Source: Amycolatopsis keratiniphila subsp. keratiniphila (GTDB taxonomy: Bacteria; Actinomycetota; Actinomycetes; Mycobacteriales; Pseudonocardiaceae). From it: a stretch of DNA of 52,114 bases. The position numbers and the translations under genes were made by a program. Shown here one piece after another: positions 8,397 through 16,395 of the stretch. Within the stretch, counting starts at the first letter, position 1. Each line of letters begins with the position of its first letter. The stretch covers positions 61,340-113,453 of the forward strand of contig NZ_LQMT02000003.1 of assembly GCF_001620365.2 (NCBI RefSeq). The letters are read 5' to 3'. The notes beneath the pieces were generated by a model that saw only the letters and a list, made by a program, of their open reading frames with translations, was not told the origin of the DNA and searched no databases.

Positions 8397-10052
8397 GTGA
8401 ACGTTTCCGACCTCGCGGGCAGGCTCCGCGATCTTCGGTTCGACGGCTACACCGACACCGGGATCGCGACCGAGATCGAGCAGTTCCGCAGCGGCGACGG
8501 CACCGGCAGCATCGGCATCGCCGTCGACGCGCTGAAATCCGTCGCGGGCGCGCTCGCCGACACCGACAAGACGCTGCGCGACGAGCTGGGCAAGCTCGGC
8601 GTGGAATGGCAGAGCGAAGCGGGCGGCGCCGCCGGTCAGGTGTTCACCGAGCAGGCGGGCTTCTCCCAGGACGCGAACACGAAGGTCTCGCATTCCGCGG
8701 AGATGATCTTCGCCCAGGGTGAGGCCTTCAACCGGACGCTGCACAAGCTCCCGGATCCCGAAGTGGTCCGGAAGGGCGCCGGCGGCCTGACCGTCGGCGA
8801 CGTCCTGCTGAGCCTCATCGGGTTCGAGACCGACCACGCCAAGACGGTCAGCGCCGCGAACAACGCGCGGGCGCAGGCGCAGGAGGCGTTGAACGACTAC
8901 GCCAAGACGAGCGGCGAGAACCTGCTGTCGACCGACACCCTGGCCGACCCGCAGGCGATGAACCTGACCCAGACCACGACCACCGCCGGGGCGGGCGGCG
9001 GGTCCGGCCCGCTCGACCTCGCGGGCACGGCCACGGACCTCACCCCGGATGGCAGTGTGCGCCCGGCGTCGGCGGCCGTCGAGTCGAAGTACGTGCCGCC
9101 GGTCGCGCAGCCGGTCAGCCACCCGAAGGCGCCGTCCTACGACGCTCCGACCCCGGCGTACGGCGTCGCCATGGGCGGCGGAACGGCTCGGAAGACCGCT
9201 TCGGCGGCGCCCGCCCCGGGCGCGACCGTTCCCGCGGGCTCGACCACGCCGTCCGGCACGTCGAAGCCCGCCCCGGCGCCGGGCACCGGCTGGGTGACGC
9301 CGAACCGGCCGTCCCCGCAGCCCGAACAGGGCAGGCCGTCGTACCCGGGCACCGGCTCGCCCGTCTCGCCGCCGTTCGTCCCGCCGGGCGCGCCGAACAC
9401 CCCGAACGTCCCGCCGCCGGGTCAGTCCACCGGCAGCGCGCCGCCGAACAGCACCACGTCGGCGCAGCCGCTCGGCAAGTCGTTCGGCCCCGGTCCCGGT
9501 ATCGACGGTGCCCTCGGCAAGGGGCCCGGCTCCAGCTCCGGTCCCGGTGTCTTCGGCAACGTCGGCGGTGGCACCGGCGGCGGTGACCAGGCGCTCGGCA
9601 AGGGCCGCTCAGTCGGCTCCGGACCGCAGACGCCGATGGCCCCCGGCAACGAATCCGGCCGCGGCTTCCCCGCCGTCCCGAAGATCACCGGCCCGGCCGC
9701 GGGCGACCTGGGCGCCGGGGCCGCCGCGCTCGGTGCCGGTGTCGCCGGTGGCGCGCTGAGCGGCGACAAGGAACGCGACCGCCGTCCCCGTCAGGAAGGC
9801 GGCGTCAAGCCGACCCGGCAGCTGCCGATCGGCGAGCTTCCCGAAGAGGAGGCCATGCGGCGCTCGGAGAAGATCGGCGCGAAGCAGCCGAAGCCCGAGT
9901 CGAAGTTCATGGAGCGCGCCGCCACCCAGGACGTCGAAGAGGACGCCGAGCACATCAGGCGTTACGGCGTCGACGACAAGGACCTGTTCACCGACGAGCG
10001 GCTGGTGTCGCCCGACGTGATCGGTGACCACGGCAACCGGGAAGCGCGCTGA
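8397..10052 (+). CDS. PPE-like type VII secretion substrate with a Pro/Gly-rich tail
   Basis: The 551-residue protein has an N-terminal helical domain of about 185 residues. It includes LGKLGVEWQSEAGGAAGQVF, where the Trp-containing turn joins two long helices as in PPE and LXG-type proteins. A low-complexity region rich in Pro, Gly, Ser and Thr follows, to about residue 430. The highly charged C terminus ends in IRRYGVDDKDLFTDERLV. The strong GGGAGGGCGGC site before the GTG fixes the start. With the PE-like gene upstream and EspG downstream it forms a PE-PPE-chaperone set. It could display the proline-rich part at the envelope; its real role is unknown. Confidence 0.72.
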   Translation: MNVSDLAGRLRDLRFDGYTDTGIATEIEQFRSGDGTGSIGIAVDALKSVAGALADTDKTLRDELGKLGVEWQSEAGGAAGQVFTEQAGFSQDANTKVSHSAEMIFAQGEAFNRTLHKLPDPEVVRKGAGGLTVGDVLLSLIGFETDHAKTVSAANNARAQAQEALNDYAKTSGENLLSTDTLADPQAMNLTQTTTTAGAGGGSGPLDLAGTATDLTPDGSVRPASAAVESKYVPPVAQPVSHPKAPSYDAPTPAYGVAMGGGTARKTASAAPAPGATVPAGSTTPSGTSKPAPAPGTGWVTPNRPSPQPEQGRPSYPGTGSPVSPPFVPPGAPNTPNVPPPGQSTGSAPPNSTTSAQPLGKSFGPGPGIDGALGKGPGSSSGPGVFGNVGGGTGGGDQALGKGRSVGSGPQTPMAPGNESGRGFPAVPKITGPAAGDLGAGAAALGAGVAGGALSGDKERDRRPRQEGGVKPTRQLPIGELPEEEAMRRSEKIGAKQPKPESKFMERAATQDVEEDAEHIRRYGVDDKDLFTDERLVSPDVIGDHGNREAR

Positions 10053-10056
10053 ACCT

Positions 10057-10827
10057 GTGCCGAACGACAACGGCAGCCTGGTGCTGTCCGCACTCGAGTT
10101 CGAAATGCTCTGGGAAGCCGAAAGGCTGCCCCGCCGCCATGTCGCGCTCGACGTGCCGAGCCCCGGAACGACCCACACGGAGCGGGCGGCACTGATCGAA
10201 GAGGCCTGGGAATCCCTGCGCGCGCGAGGGCTCGCGCGGGGACACCAGGCGTCGGGCGAACTGGTCGACATGCTGAACCTGTTCGCGCATCCCAGGCTCG
10301 CCATCGACGTCTGGGTGTGGACCGACCGCGAGATCAAGGGCCAGGCGGTCAGCGTCGGCAACCAGGCGTTGCTCGGCGTGATCGACTCCGGTCAGGTGTG
10401 GCTGATCCCCGCCCGCGAGAGCTCACTGGCCGAGGCAGCCGTCTCGGTCGCGGGTGATCTCGGCCCCGGCGTCGGCCAGTCGATCAGCATCCCCCACGAC
10501 CTCCTGGTCCAGGCCGACGCCGCCGCCCGCGGCGACGCGAAAGCGCTGGTCACCGCGCTGGAAGACCTGGACGTACCGCTCTGGCAGGCGCAAGAGGTGG
10601 CGGGCATGCTGCTCGGCCAGGAGGCCCGTGGCCAGTTCGGCGCCGAACGCGCGGGCCGCGACGGCCGCCCCCGCCGCGCGGACAGCGTGGTCGCCTTCTA
10701 CGACACGGACGCGGGCCGCTATCTGTTCCAGGTCGCGCGGAACCGCGACGGACGGGATTGGGCGACCATCACCCCGGCGGACAATCAGTTGCTGGCGACG
10801 CGTATCCGGGAAGTCGCCGATTTCTGA
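10057..10827 (+). CDS. EspG family type VII secretion chaperone
   Basis: The 256-residue cytoplasmic protein has the features of EspG proteins: an N-terminal VLSALEFEMLWEAERL, a central IDVWVW strand followed by repeated small beta segments, and a C-terminal RYLFQVARNRDGRDWATITP. EspG proteins bind the tip of PPE partners and keep them soluble before export. It lies directly after the PPE-like gene, 4 bases past its stop when the GTG at 10057 is used. A GTG at 10024 would add 11 residues and overlap the PPE gene, but lacks a ribosome site. Confidence 0.82.
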   Translation: MPNDNGSLVLSALEFEMLWEAERLPRRHVALDVPSPGTTHTERAALIEEAWESLRARGLARGHQASGELVDMLNLFAHPRLAIDVWVWTDREIKGQAVSVGNQALLGVIDSGQVWLIPARESSLAEAAVSVAGDLGPGVGQSISIPHDLLVQADAAARGDAKALVTALEDLDVPLWQAQEVAGMLLGQEARGQFGAERAGRDGRPRRADSVVAFYDTDAGRYLFQVARNRDGRDWATITPADNQLLATRIREVADF

Positions 10828-10974
10828 TTCGCCCGATTATCGGCGGGGTGGAAGTTGGCGTGGATACGCACACGGCCCACTGCCGAGGTCTTAAAGTATG
10901 CGCGGGAACCGTCGTGATCGGCCACGCGTCAGATCGGGCGGACACAAGTTTTTCCGTGAAGGGGATGACGAACC

Positions 10975-11286
10975 GTGCCTGTGTACGACCCGGATTCCAT
11001 GGGGATCGCCGCCGGTCAGGTGGAGAAGCTCAAGGACGAGTTCGAGAAGACCAAAAAAGGCGTCACCGGTATGGATGACGAGAAGGAAAGCCCCTTCGGC
11101 GGAGTGGACGAGCACGGTGACGCGCAGGGCGCGGTCGGCAAGTTCAAGCAGGGAGTGCACAACGAATTCGATTCGGCCGGCCAGCTGATGGAGGCCACGG
11201 CCTTCGTGCTGCGAAAGGCGGCGGGGTTGATCAAGGAGACCGAAGCGGTCCACGTGGACAACCTGAAGGTGCACGGGGACCTGTGA
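10975..11286 (+). CDS. EspC/WXG100-like small helical protein
   Basis: The 103-residue acidic protein has two amphipathic helices around a Gly/Pro loop (SPFGGVDEHGDAQG). The second helix ends in LIKETEAVHVDNLKVHGDL. This size and layout fit the EspC-like or ESX-associated proteins, although neither WxG nor YxxxD is present. It comes 147 bases after the EspG gene and 44 bases before the WXG100-transglycosylase gene, so it may be the export partner of the latter. The GTG start follows GGGGAT by about 7 bases. No enzymatic motif is visible. Confidence 0.55.
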   Translation: MPVYDPDSMGIAAGQVEKLKDEFEKTKKGVTGMDDEKESPFGGVDEHGDAQGAVGKFKQGVHNEFDSAGQLMEATAFVLRKAAGLIKETEAVHVDNLKVHGDL

Positions 11287-11330
11287 CGACTCGCCAGGCC
11301 TGGGGGCCGAAGACCAAGGGGGCTTGAGCA

Positions 11331-12446
11331 GTGGCTTTGAACGGTGTCGGCGCCGGCACGCCGGATGGCTGGGACGGACTGGTCCAGAAGGCCGAGCAGA
11401 TCAGCAAAGTCAACCTCGCCGCCATTCAGAACGCGTCGAGGCAGTTCAAGACGGCCGCCGACAACGCGGGTGATCACAGCGCGGCGTTGAAAACGTCGAC
11501 CGAAGCGCTGAACGGCGGCGTCTGGGCCGGGCCCGCCGCGGAAGCGTTCTTCGAGTACGTCAAGTCGATCACCACGGCCGGGAAGAACGTCGAAGAGCAG
11601 CTGGGCAAGGTCGTCGACGACCTCAGTCGCGTCCACACCGATCTCGGCAACATCAAGGCCCAGGTGAAGGGCGTCTACGAAGACGCCGAAGCGGCGGTCA
11701 ACACCAGGAACGCGCAGGCGGAGAAGGACAAGAACGCGGCGATCACGGCCGCCGCGCAGGCCGAGAAGGATCACAAACCGGCGCCGAGCCCTTCGGCCGA
11801 CGAGATCATCCAGAAGGCCAAGACCGACATCAACGGCATCGCCAAGGACGCCGACGGCCGGGTCAAGGGCCTGCTCGACCAGGCCAACCAGATGATCCAG
11901 AAGTCCCAAGAGCTGATGAAGAAGGACATCCAGGGCGGTTACTCCACCGTCCCGATGCCCGGCAAGGACGGCTCCGTCCCCAAGCGCACCGGTGGTCTCC
12001 ACACCGGTGGCGGTGGAGGAGGCGGCGGTGGCGGTGGTGGGGGCGGCGGCCTCGGGCCGAGCGGAGGTCCCCCGTCGACGACGCCACCGGGCAACGTCCA
12101 GCAGTGGATCCAGGAGGCCATCAAGATCCTGCAGGCCAACGGGATCCCGGTGACCGAGGCGGACATCCAGAAGATCTGGACGATCATCGAGAAGGAGTCC
12201 GGCGGTAACCCCAACGCCATCAACAACTGGGACTCCAACGCGGCGAAGGGCACACCGTCCAAGGGTTTGATGCAGTGCATCGACCCGACCTTCAACGCGC
12301 ACAAGCTTCCCGGGCACGACGACATCTACAACCCGGTGGACAACATCATCGCGGGCGTGCGGTACACGTTCTCGCGGTACGGCGGTTTCGAAGGCCACCC
12401 GGGTCTGAAGTCCATGGCCGGTGGCGGCGGATACCAGGGCTACTAA
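11331..12446 (+). CDS. WXG100-like domain fused to an SLT lytic transglycosylase domain
   Basis: The 371-residue protein has three parts. Residues 1-125 form a helical hairpin with a WAG turn (W65-G67) and a YEDAE segment (116-120) resembling the YxxxD/E secretion signal. Residues about 130-245 are a coiled linker ending in a run of roughly 15 glycines. Residues 255-355 are a goose-type/SLT domain with IIEKESGGNPNAIN (probable catalytic Glu289), GLMQ at 312-315 and a late VRYTFSRYG. There is no Sec signal, so export by type VII secretion and cleavage of peptidoglycan is inferred. The GTG start lies 44 bases after the previous stop. Confidence 0.82.
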   Translation: MALNGVGAGTPDGWDGLVQKAEQISKVNLAAIQNASRQFKTAADNAGDHSAALKTSTEALNGGVWAGPAAEAFFEYVKSITTAGKNVEEQLGKVVDDLSRVHTDLGNIKAQVKGVYEDAEAAVNTRNAQAEKDKNAAITAAAQAEKDHKPAPSPSADEIIQKAKTDINGIAKDADGRVKGLLDQANQMIQKSQELMKKDIQGGYSTVPMPGKDGSVPKRTGGLHTGGGGGGGGGGGGGGGLGPSGGPPSTTPPGNVQQWIQEAIKILQANGIPVTEADIQKIWTIIEKESGGNPNAINNWDSNAAKGTPSKGLMQCIDPTFNAHKLPGHDDIYNPVDNIIAGVRYTFSRYGGFEGHPGLKSMAGGGGYQGY

Positions 12447-12469
12447 CGCCTCGTCCCGGCCGCCACGCG

Positions 12470-12598
12470 TGATCCGATGGACGACACGCGTGACTGGACG
12501 GCCGCCACGCTCGCGGTCGTATTGCGTCGCGTGACGTCCGTCTGGACACATGTGTCGTCCGTCCAATCACGCGTGTCGGCCGCCCAGTCACGCGAGTC
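12470..12598. repeat. CACGCGTGA-type repeat tract (copy E1)
   Basis: This stretch holds several copies of CACGCGTGA or close variants, joined by TGGACGG-like spacers, in both orientations. The first half reads roughly as the reverse complement of the second. A related tract lies at 26467. It fills the gap between the transglycosylase and monooxygenase genes, and no coding sense was found in it. Confidence 0.7.
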
Positions 12599-12610
12599 CT
12601 TGGCCGTCGT

Positions 12611-12663
12611 GTTGCGAAAGCCACTTTCGCAACCTTCAAAGTTGCGAAAGTGACTTTCGCAAC
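12611..12663. repeat. GTTGCGAAAG double hairpin (copy C1)
   Basis: Two small perfect hairpins sit side by side: 12611-12633 and 12641-12663. Each has arms GTTGCGAAAG and CTTTCGCAAC around a 3-base loop, and they are separated by CTTCAAA. Because the two hairpins have nearly the same sequence, the outer arms can also pair with each other. A second copy with the same layout is at 32327. Confidence 0.92.
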
Positions 12664-12693
12664 ACGCCTTCGGCGCCCGACATTGCCGAGCGG

Positions 12694-13878
12694 TCAGTAA
12701 TCCTTGAGCACCAAGGCGTTCGCCGCTTCCGTGAGCGGTCGCATGGCCGCCTTCATCACCCGGTCGCGGAACGGCAGATAGGGCAGCAACCGCATCGACT
12801 GGATCTGCTTCCACTGCCGGAACCGCGTCTGCTTCTTCTGGTTCAGCGAAGCCAGTGCCTGGTTCCGGAGGATGAACGGCCGCATTTCCCTTTCGTAGGA
12901 AGAAAAAGCGGCGCGGTGGTCAAGGGAAGCGGCCAGCGAACCGGCGAGCACGTAAGCCCCGACGAGTGCCAAACTGGTGCCCTGTCCCGAAAGTGGCGAC
13001 GGTCCATAGCCCGCGTCGCCGACCAGCGCGACCCGCCCGTCGGTGAACCGGTCCATCCGGATCTGGGCCATGGAGTCGAAGTACAGCTCGCTCGACGCCA
13101 TTTCGCGAAGCAGCCTAGGCACTTCCCAGCCTTGGCCCGCGAACCGGTCGGCGATCAGTTTTCGTTGCCGCTCCAGGTCGTGCCGGTCGAAGTCGAGTTC
13201 CGGCGACTGGAAACCGAGCATCGCCCGCGCTTCCGTGTTCTTTCGCGCGCTGTACAGCCCGGCCAGTTTCCCCGGCGTCATGTGGAAGGTCTGCCAGCGG
13301 TCCAGATCGAGGAAGTTCGGCACGGTGAACACCGCGAGATAGGTGTCCAGATAATGCGAAAACTCTTTCTCCGCACCGAAAACCAGTGATCGCACCGCCG
13401 AGTGCTGCCCGTCCGCGCCGATGACGAGGTCGAAGTCCCGCCCCTCCCCGTGGGCGAAGGCGACCCGGACGCCGTCCGGCTGCTGCGAGATCCCGGTGAT
13501 CCAGTTCCCGTAGGCGTACTCGACACCCTCTTGAGCGACCGACGCCAGTGTGTCGGTGAGATCGTCCCGCAGGATCTCGACGTCTTCGCTGTCGGTGAGC
13601 CCGCCGGTCAGCGTGTGGTCGGTGACCTTCACGAGGGTCTTGCCCGCGCCGTTCACGAACGACATCCCGCACATATCCGTCCGCAGCTCCCGGAGGCGCT
13701 CGAGCACGCCCATCCGGTCGACGACGCCGAGCGCCGTGCCGCGAATGTCGACCGCGTGCCCGCCGACCCGGGGCACAGGTGCCCGCTCGACGACCGTCGG
13801 CGCGAAACCGTGCCGCCGCAGCCAGTACGCCAGCGTCGTACCGGCGATACCCGCGCCCGAAATCAGGACCTTCCGCAT
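12694..13878 (-). CDS. FAD-dependent aromatic-type monooxygenase
   Basis: The 394-residue protein has the three hallmarks of group A flavin monooxygenases. These are the GAGIAG dinucleotide-binding loop at residues 8-13, the DG motif in IGADGQHSAVRS, and the GD motif in RVALVGDAGYGPSPLSGQG. These enzymes use NAD(P)H and oxygen to hydroxylate small substrates; TetX-like and rifampicin-type monooxygenases share the fold, so a drug substrate is possible. The ATG at 13878 follows GGGAGTGG; the longer frame was rejected. It is divergent from a GntR-TetR regulator that probably controls it. Confidence 0.88.
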   Translation of the reverse strand: MRKVLISGAGIAGTTLAYWLRRHGFAPTVVERAPVPRVGGHAVDIRGTALGVVDRMGVLERLRELRTDMCGMSFVNGAGKTLVKVTDHTLTGGLTDSEDVEILRDDLTDTLASVAQEGVEYAYGNWITGISQQPDGVRVAFAHGEGRDFDLVIGADGQHSAVRSLVFGAEKEFSHYLDTYLAVFTVPNFLDLDRWQTFHMTPGKLAGLYSARKNTEARAMLGFQSPELDFDRHDLERQRKLIADRFAGQGWEVPRLLREMASSELYFDSMAQIRMDRFTDGRVALVGDAGYGPSPLSGQGTSLALVGAYVLAGSLAASLDHRAAFSSYEREMRPFILRNQALASLNQKKQTRFRQWKQIQSMRLLPYLPFRDRVMKAAMRPLTEAANALVLKDY

Positions 13879-13890
13879 GTCCACTCCCTG

Positions 13891-13918
13891 TGTACGGTGG
13901 TTTGAAGCACTGCGTACA
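13891..13918. promoter_or_regulatory. Possible operator: TGTACG and CGTACA half-sites
   Basis: TGTACG (13891-13896) and its exact complement CGTACA (13913-13918) flank a 16-base spacer just upstream of the monooxygenase start. In this position a bound regulator would block that gene. The link to the neighbouring GntR-TetR protein is inferred. Confidence 0.35.
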
Positions 13919-13969
13919 ACGTATGGACACTTCAGCGAAGCCCCAGGAAAACGCACAGAAAATCTTCGC

Positions 13970-14022
13970 TGCACTAGTGCGGTCCGGCTAGTGCGCTGCC
14001 TGGAATGCGATAGGGTGCACTA
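13970..14022. promoter_or_regulatory. Putative operator with three TGCACTA-type half-sites
   Basis: TGCACTA at 13970-13976 begins the perfect palindrome GCACTAGTGC (13971-13980). TAGTGCG follows at 13989-13995 and TGCACTA again at 14016-14022, where it runs into the regulator's ATG. A -10-like TAGGGT at 14011-14016 lies between. This fits autoregulation by the GntR-TetR protein. Confidence 0.5.
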
Positions 14023-14930
14023 TGGCAGGAATCGATCCGCCCTACCTGCGGATCGCCGCCGAGATCCGTCGCCGGATCACGTCCGGCGAGCTTCGCGAGG
14101 GCGACAAGGTCCCCTCGACCCGCCGGATCATCGCCGAGTGGGGTGTCGCGATGGCGACCGCGACGAAGGTGCTCGCCACGCTCAAACGGGACGGCCTTGT
14201 CGTCGCCAAACCCGGCGCGGGCACGGTCGTCGCGAGCCGCGCCGGAAAGGCCGCGCCGAGGTCCGAGGCGGACCTGTCCCGCGAGCGAGTGGTGAAGGCC
14301 GCGATCCGGATCGCCGACGCCGAGGGAATCCGCGCGCTCTCGATGCGCCGCGTCGCCTCCGGTCTCGGCGTCGCGACGATGGCGCTTTATCGCCATGTCA
14401 CCGCGAAGGAGGAGCTGATCCTCGAAATGGCGGACATGGCCCTCGGCGAGATCCGCTTCCCACCCGAACCGCCACCCGGCTGGCGAGCTCAGCTGGAGCT
14501 GATGGCGAGGGCGCAATGGGCCCTGTTCCGGCGGCATCCCTGGCTCGCGCAAGCGCTTTCGATCACCCGCCCGCAGCCGCTGCCGAACCTGCTCGCCCAC
14601 GCGGATTGGGCGACCCGTGCGCTCGACGGTCACGGCCTCCCACCGTCGACGATCATGTACGCGCACATCACGATCTTCAACCACGTCCGCGGCATCGCGC
14701 TCAGCTTCGAGGCGGAGGCCGACACCGAATCCGGCACCGCGGTTTCGGCCGACGCCTGGCTGGCGGAGCACGAGCCGATCCTCTGGGACCTGGTCTCCGG
14801 CGGCCGGTTCCCGAACTTCGCCGGTGTCGTCTCGCGCGCTCCGTTCGACTACGACCTCGACACGCTCTTCGAGTTCGGCCTGCAACGGCTCCTCGACGGC
14901 TACGCGGTTCTCTTCTCGAAGGCGAGTTAG
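14022..14930 (+). CDS. GntR-TetR hybrid transcriptional regulator
   Basis: The 302-residue protein carries two DNA-binding domains. Residues about 8-72 are a winged GntR helix-turn-helix (YLRIAAEIRRRITSGEL, then VPSTRRIIAEWGVAMATATK). Residues about 85-135 are a TetR helix-turn-helix (ALSMRRVASGLGVATMALYRHV), followed by a TetR_C-type ligand-binding domain. This architecture is known in actinobacteria but uncommon. It is divergent from the flavin monooxygenase, so repression relieved by that enzyme's substrate is likely. The ATG at 14022 lies inside a probable operator and has only a TAGGGT upstream. Confidence 0.88.
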   Translation: MAGIDPPYLRIAAEIRRRITSGELREGDKVPSTRRIIAEWGVAMATATKVLATLKRDGLVVAKPGAGTVVASRAGKAAPRSEADLSRERVVKAAIRIADAEGIRALSMRRVASGLGVATMALYRHVTAKEELILEMADMALGEIRFPPEPPPGWRAQLELMARAQWALFRRHPWLAQALSITRPQPLPNLLAHADWATRALDGHGLPPSTIMYAHITIFNHVRGIALSFEAEADTESGTAVSADAWLAEHEPILWDLVSGGRFPNFAGVVSRAPFDYDLDTLFEFGLQRLLDGYAVLFSKAS

Positions 14931-14933
14931 CCT
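14928..14933 (+). promoter_or_regulatory. -10-like TAGCCT overlapping the upstream stop codon
   Basis: TAGCCT ends exactly 6 bases before the ATG of the aminotransferase. Its first three bases are the stop codon of the regulator gene. No ribosome site is present, which favours a leaderless transcript. Confidence 0.45.
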
Positions 14934-14939
14934 CACCTC

Positions 14940-16124
14940 ATGCTCATCCCCGGTCCCGCCGCACGTTCCGACGTCCCGCCGTTCCACGTCATGGACGTCC
15001 TTTCGGCCGCACAGGCCCGGCAGCGCAGCCATGGCGACCTGGTCCCGTTGCTCGCCGGTCAGCCGTCCGCGCCGGCACCGCAACCCGTGCTCGAAGCCGC
15101 GCAGCGGGCGCTGAAGGACCACAACCTCGGCTACACCGAGCAGCTCGGCATCCCGGAGCTGCGCGAGGCCGTCGCGGAGCACTACAACCGCACGTACCCG
15201 GTCGACGTGAGCCCGCAGGACGTCATCATGACGACCGGTTCTTCCGGCGGTTTCCTGCTTTCGTTCCTCAGCGCCTTCGAGGCGGGCGACCGCGTCGCGA
15301 TGGCGCGGCCCGGCTATCCGGCCTACCGCAACCTGCTGAAGGTGCTCGGTTGCGAGGTCGTCGAGTTCGCCACTGGGGCGGACACGAACTTCCAGCCGAC
15401 CGTCGCGTTGCTCGACGAGTTGGGGCCGATCAGGGGACTCATCGTGGCCAGCCCGAGCAATCCGACCGGCACCGTCCTGCCGCCGGGTGAACTGGCGGCG
15501 ATCAGCGGCTGGTGCGCGTCACGCGGTGTGCAGCTGATCAGCGACGAGATCTACCACGGGATCTCCTACGGCGCCGGGCTCGACTGCGCCTGGCAGTACG
15601 GCAACGAAGCGCTCGTCCTCGGCTCGTTTTCCAAGTACTTCGCCATGACCGGCTGGCGGCTCGGCTGGATGCTCGCGCCGCAGCGGCTGCATCGCGCGAT
15701 CGACGTCCTGACCGGCAACTTCACCATCTGCCCGCCCGCGGTCTCCCAGCACGCCGCGGTCGCCGCGTTCACCCCGGAGGCGTACGCGGAGGCCAATGGC
15801 CACGTCGAGCGCTACCGGGCCAACCGCGACGTGCTCTTCGCCGGCCTCAAGGGCATCGGTATCGACAAGCTGGCACCGGCCGAAGGCGCCTTCTACGCCT
15901 ACGCCGACGTCTCCGCGTACACGACCGACAGCCTCAGCTGGTGCCAGCGGCTCCTCGCCGACACCGGCGTCGCGATCGCCCCCGGGATCGACTTCGACCC
16001 GGTCGACGGCGGCCGGTTCGTGCGGTTCTCCTTCGCGGGTTCTCGCGAGGACATCGAGGAAGGGGTCCGCAGGCTGGGCGACTGGCTCGGTCAGGGGGAA
16101 CCCGGAAATCACCCTGAACGTTAG
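14940..16124 (+). CDS. PLP-dependent class I/II aminotransferase
   Basis: The 394-residue protein has the fold-type I aminotransferase pattern: SPSNPTGTV with Asn174, SDEIYHGISY with Asp202 and Tyr205, the PLP-binding SFSKYFAMTGWRLGW with Lys232, and a C-terminal GGRFVRFSFAGS arginine region. It resembles aspartate/aromatic or broad-specificity aminotransferases (AspC/YbdL group); the amino donor is unknown. It lies 9 bases after the GntR-TetR gene on the same strand. No ribosome site precedes the ATG, but a TAGCCT does. Confidence 0.9.
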   Translation: MLIPGPAARSDVPPFHVMDVLSAAQARQRSHGDLVPLLAGQPSAPAPQPVLEAAQRALKDHNLGYTEQLGIPELREAVAEHYNRTYPVDVSPQDVIMTTGSSGGFLLSFLSAFEAGDRVAMARPGYPAYRNLLKVLGCEVVEFATGADTNFQPTVALLDELGPIRGLIVASPSNPTGTVLPPGELAAISGWCASRGVQLISDEIYHGISYGAGLDCAWQYGNEALVLGSFSKYFAMTGWRLGWMLAPQRLHRAIDVLTGNFTICPPAVSQHAAVAAFTPEAYAEANGHVERYRANRDVLFAGLKGIGIDKLAPAEGAFYAYADVSAYTTDSLSWCQRLLADTGVAIAPGIDFDPVDGGRFVRFSFAGSREDIEEGVRRLGDWLGQGEPGNHPER

Positions 16125-16209
16125 GCGGAATGAAGGCGCTCGCGAGCTCTGCCTGACAACCTGGACTCACCGGGCCCGCTCGGGCACGGTGAGGCAATCG
16201 GAGGATGCC

Positions 16210-16395
16210 ATGTTCTGGAAGATCGTCGGCGGGCTGATCCTGGCTTGGGTGGCCTTCATGGTGCTCGGATCCGTGCTCGGTTTCCTCGTGAAGGCCGTTT
16301 TTTGGATCGCCGTCATCGGCGGCGCGGTCTTCCTCGGCACGGCCGCGTACGGCGCCATCAAGGGCAAGGGCACCCCGAAGCAGCTCCGCCGCTAA
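16210..16395 (+). CDS. Small two-helix membrane protein
   Basis: The 61-residue protein has two hydrophobic segments, about residues 4-33 and 31-50, followed by a short basic tail (IKGKGTPKQLRR). A clear GGAGGA site before the ATG supports translation. The longer frame upstream is a shadow of the aminotransferase gene. No family was recognised. The stop overlaps the end of the convergent methyltransferase gene. Confidence 0.65.
   Translation: MFWKIVGGLILAWVAFMVLGSVLGFLVKAVFWIAVIGGAVFLGTAAYGAIKGKGTPKQLRR

Noticed and set aside
12346..12639. A frame encoding TRVTGRPTRVIGRTTHVSRRT-like repeats
   Set aside because: It is a translation of the CACGCGTGA repeat tract; the periodic Thr-Arg pattern reflects the DNA repeat, not a protein.
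12470..12663. Possible CRISPR array in the repeat-rich gap
   Set aside because: Units are very short, spacers are irregular and repeated, and no cas gene is nearby.
12694..16124. Monooxygenase, regulator and aminotransferase as a secondary-metabolite cluster
   Set aside because: No synthase, carrier protein or other biosynthetic core gene is present. The set looks like ordinary accessory metabolism.
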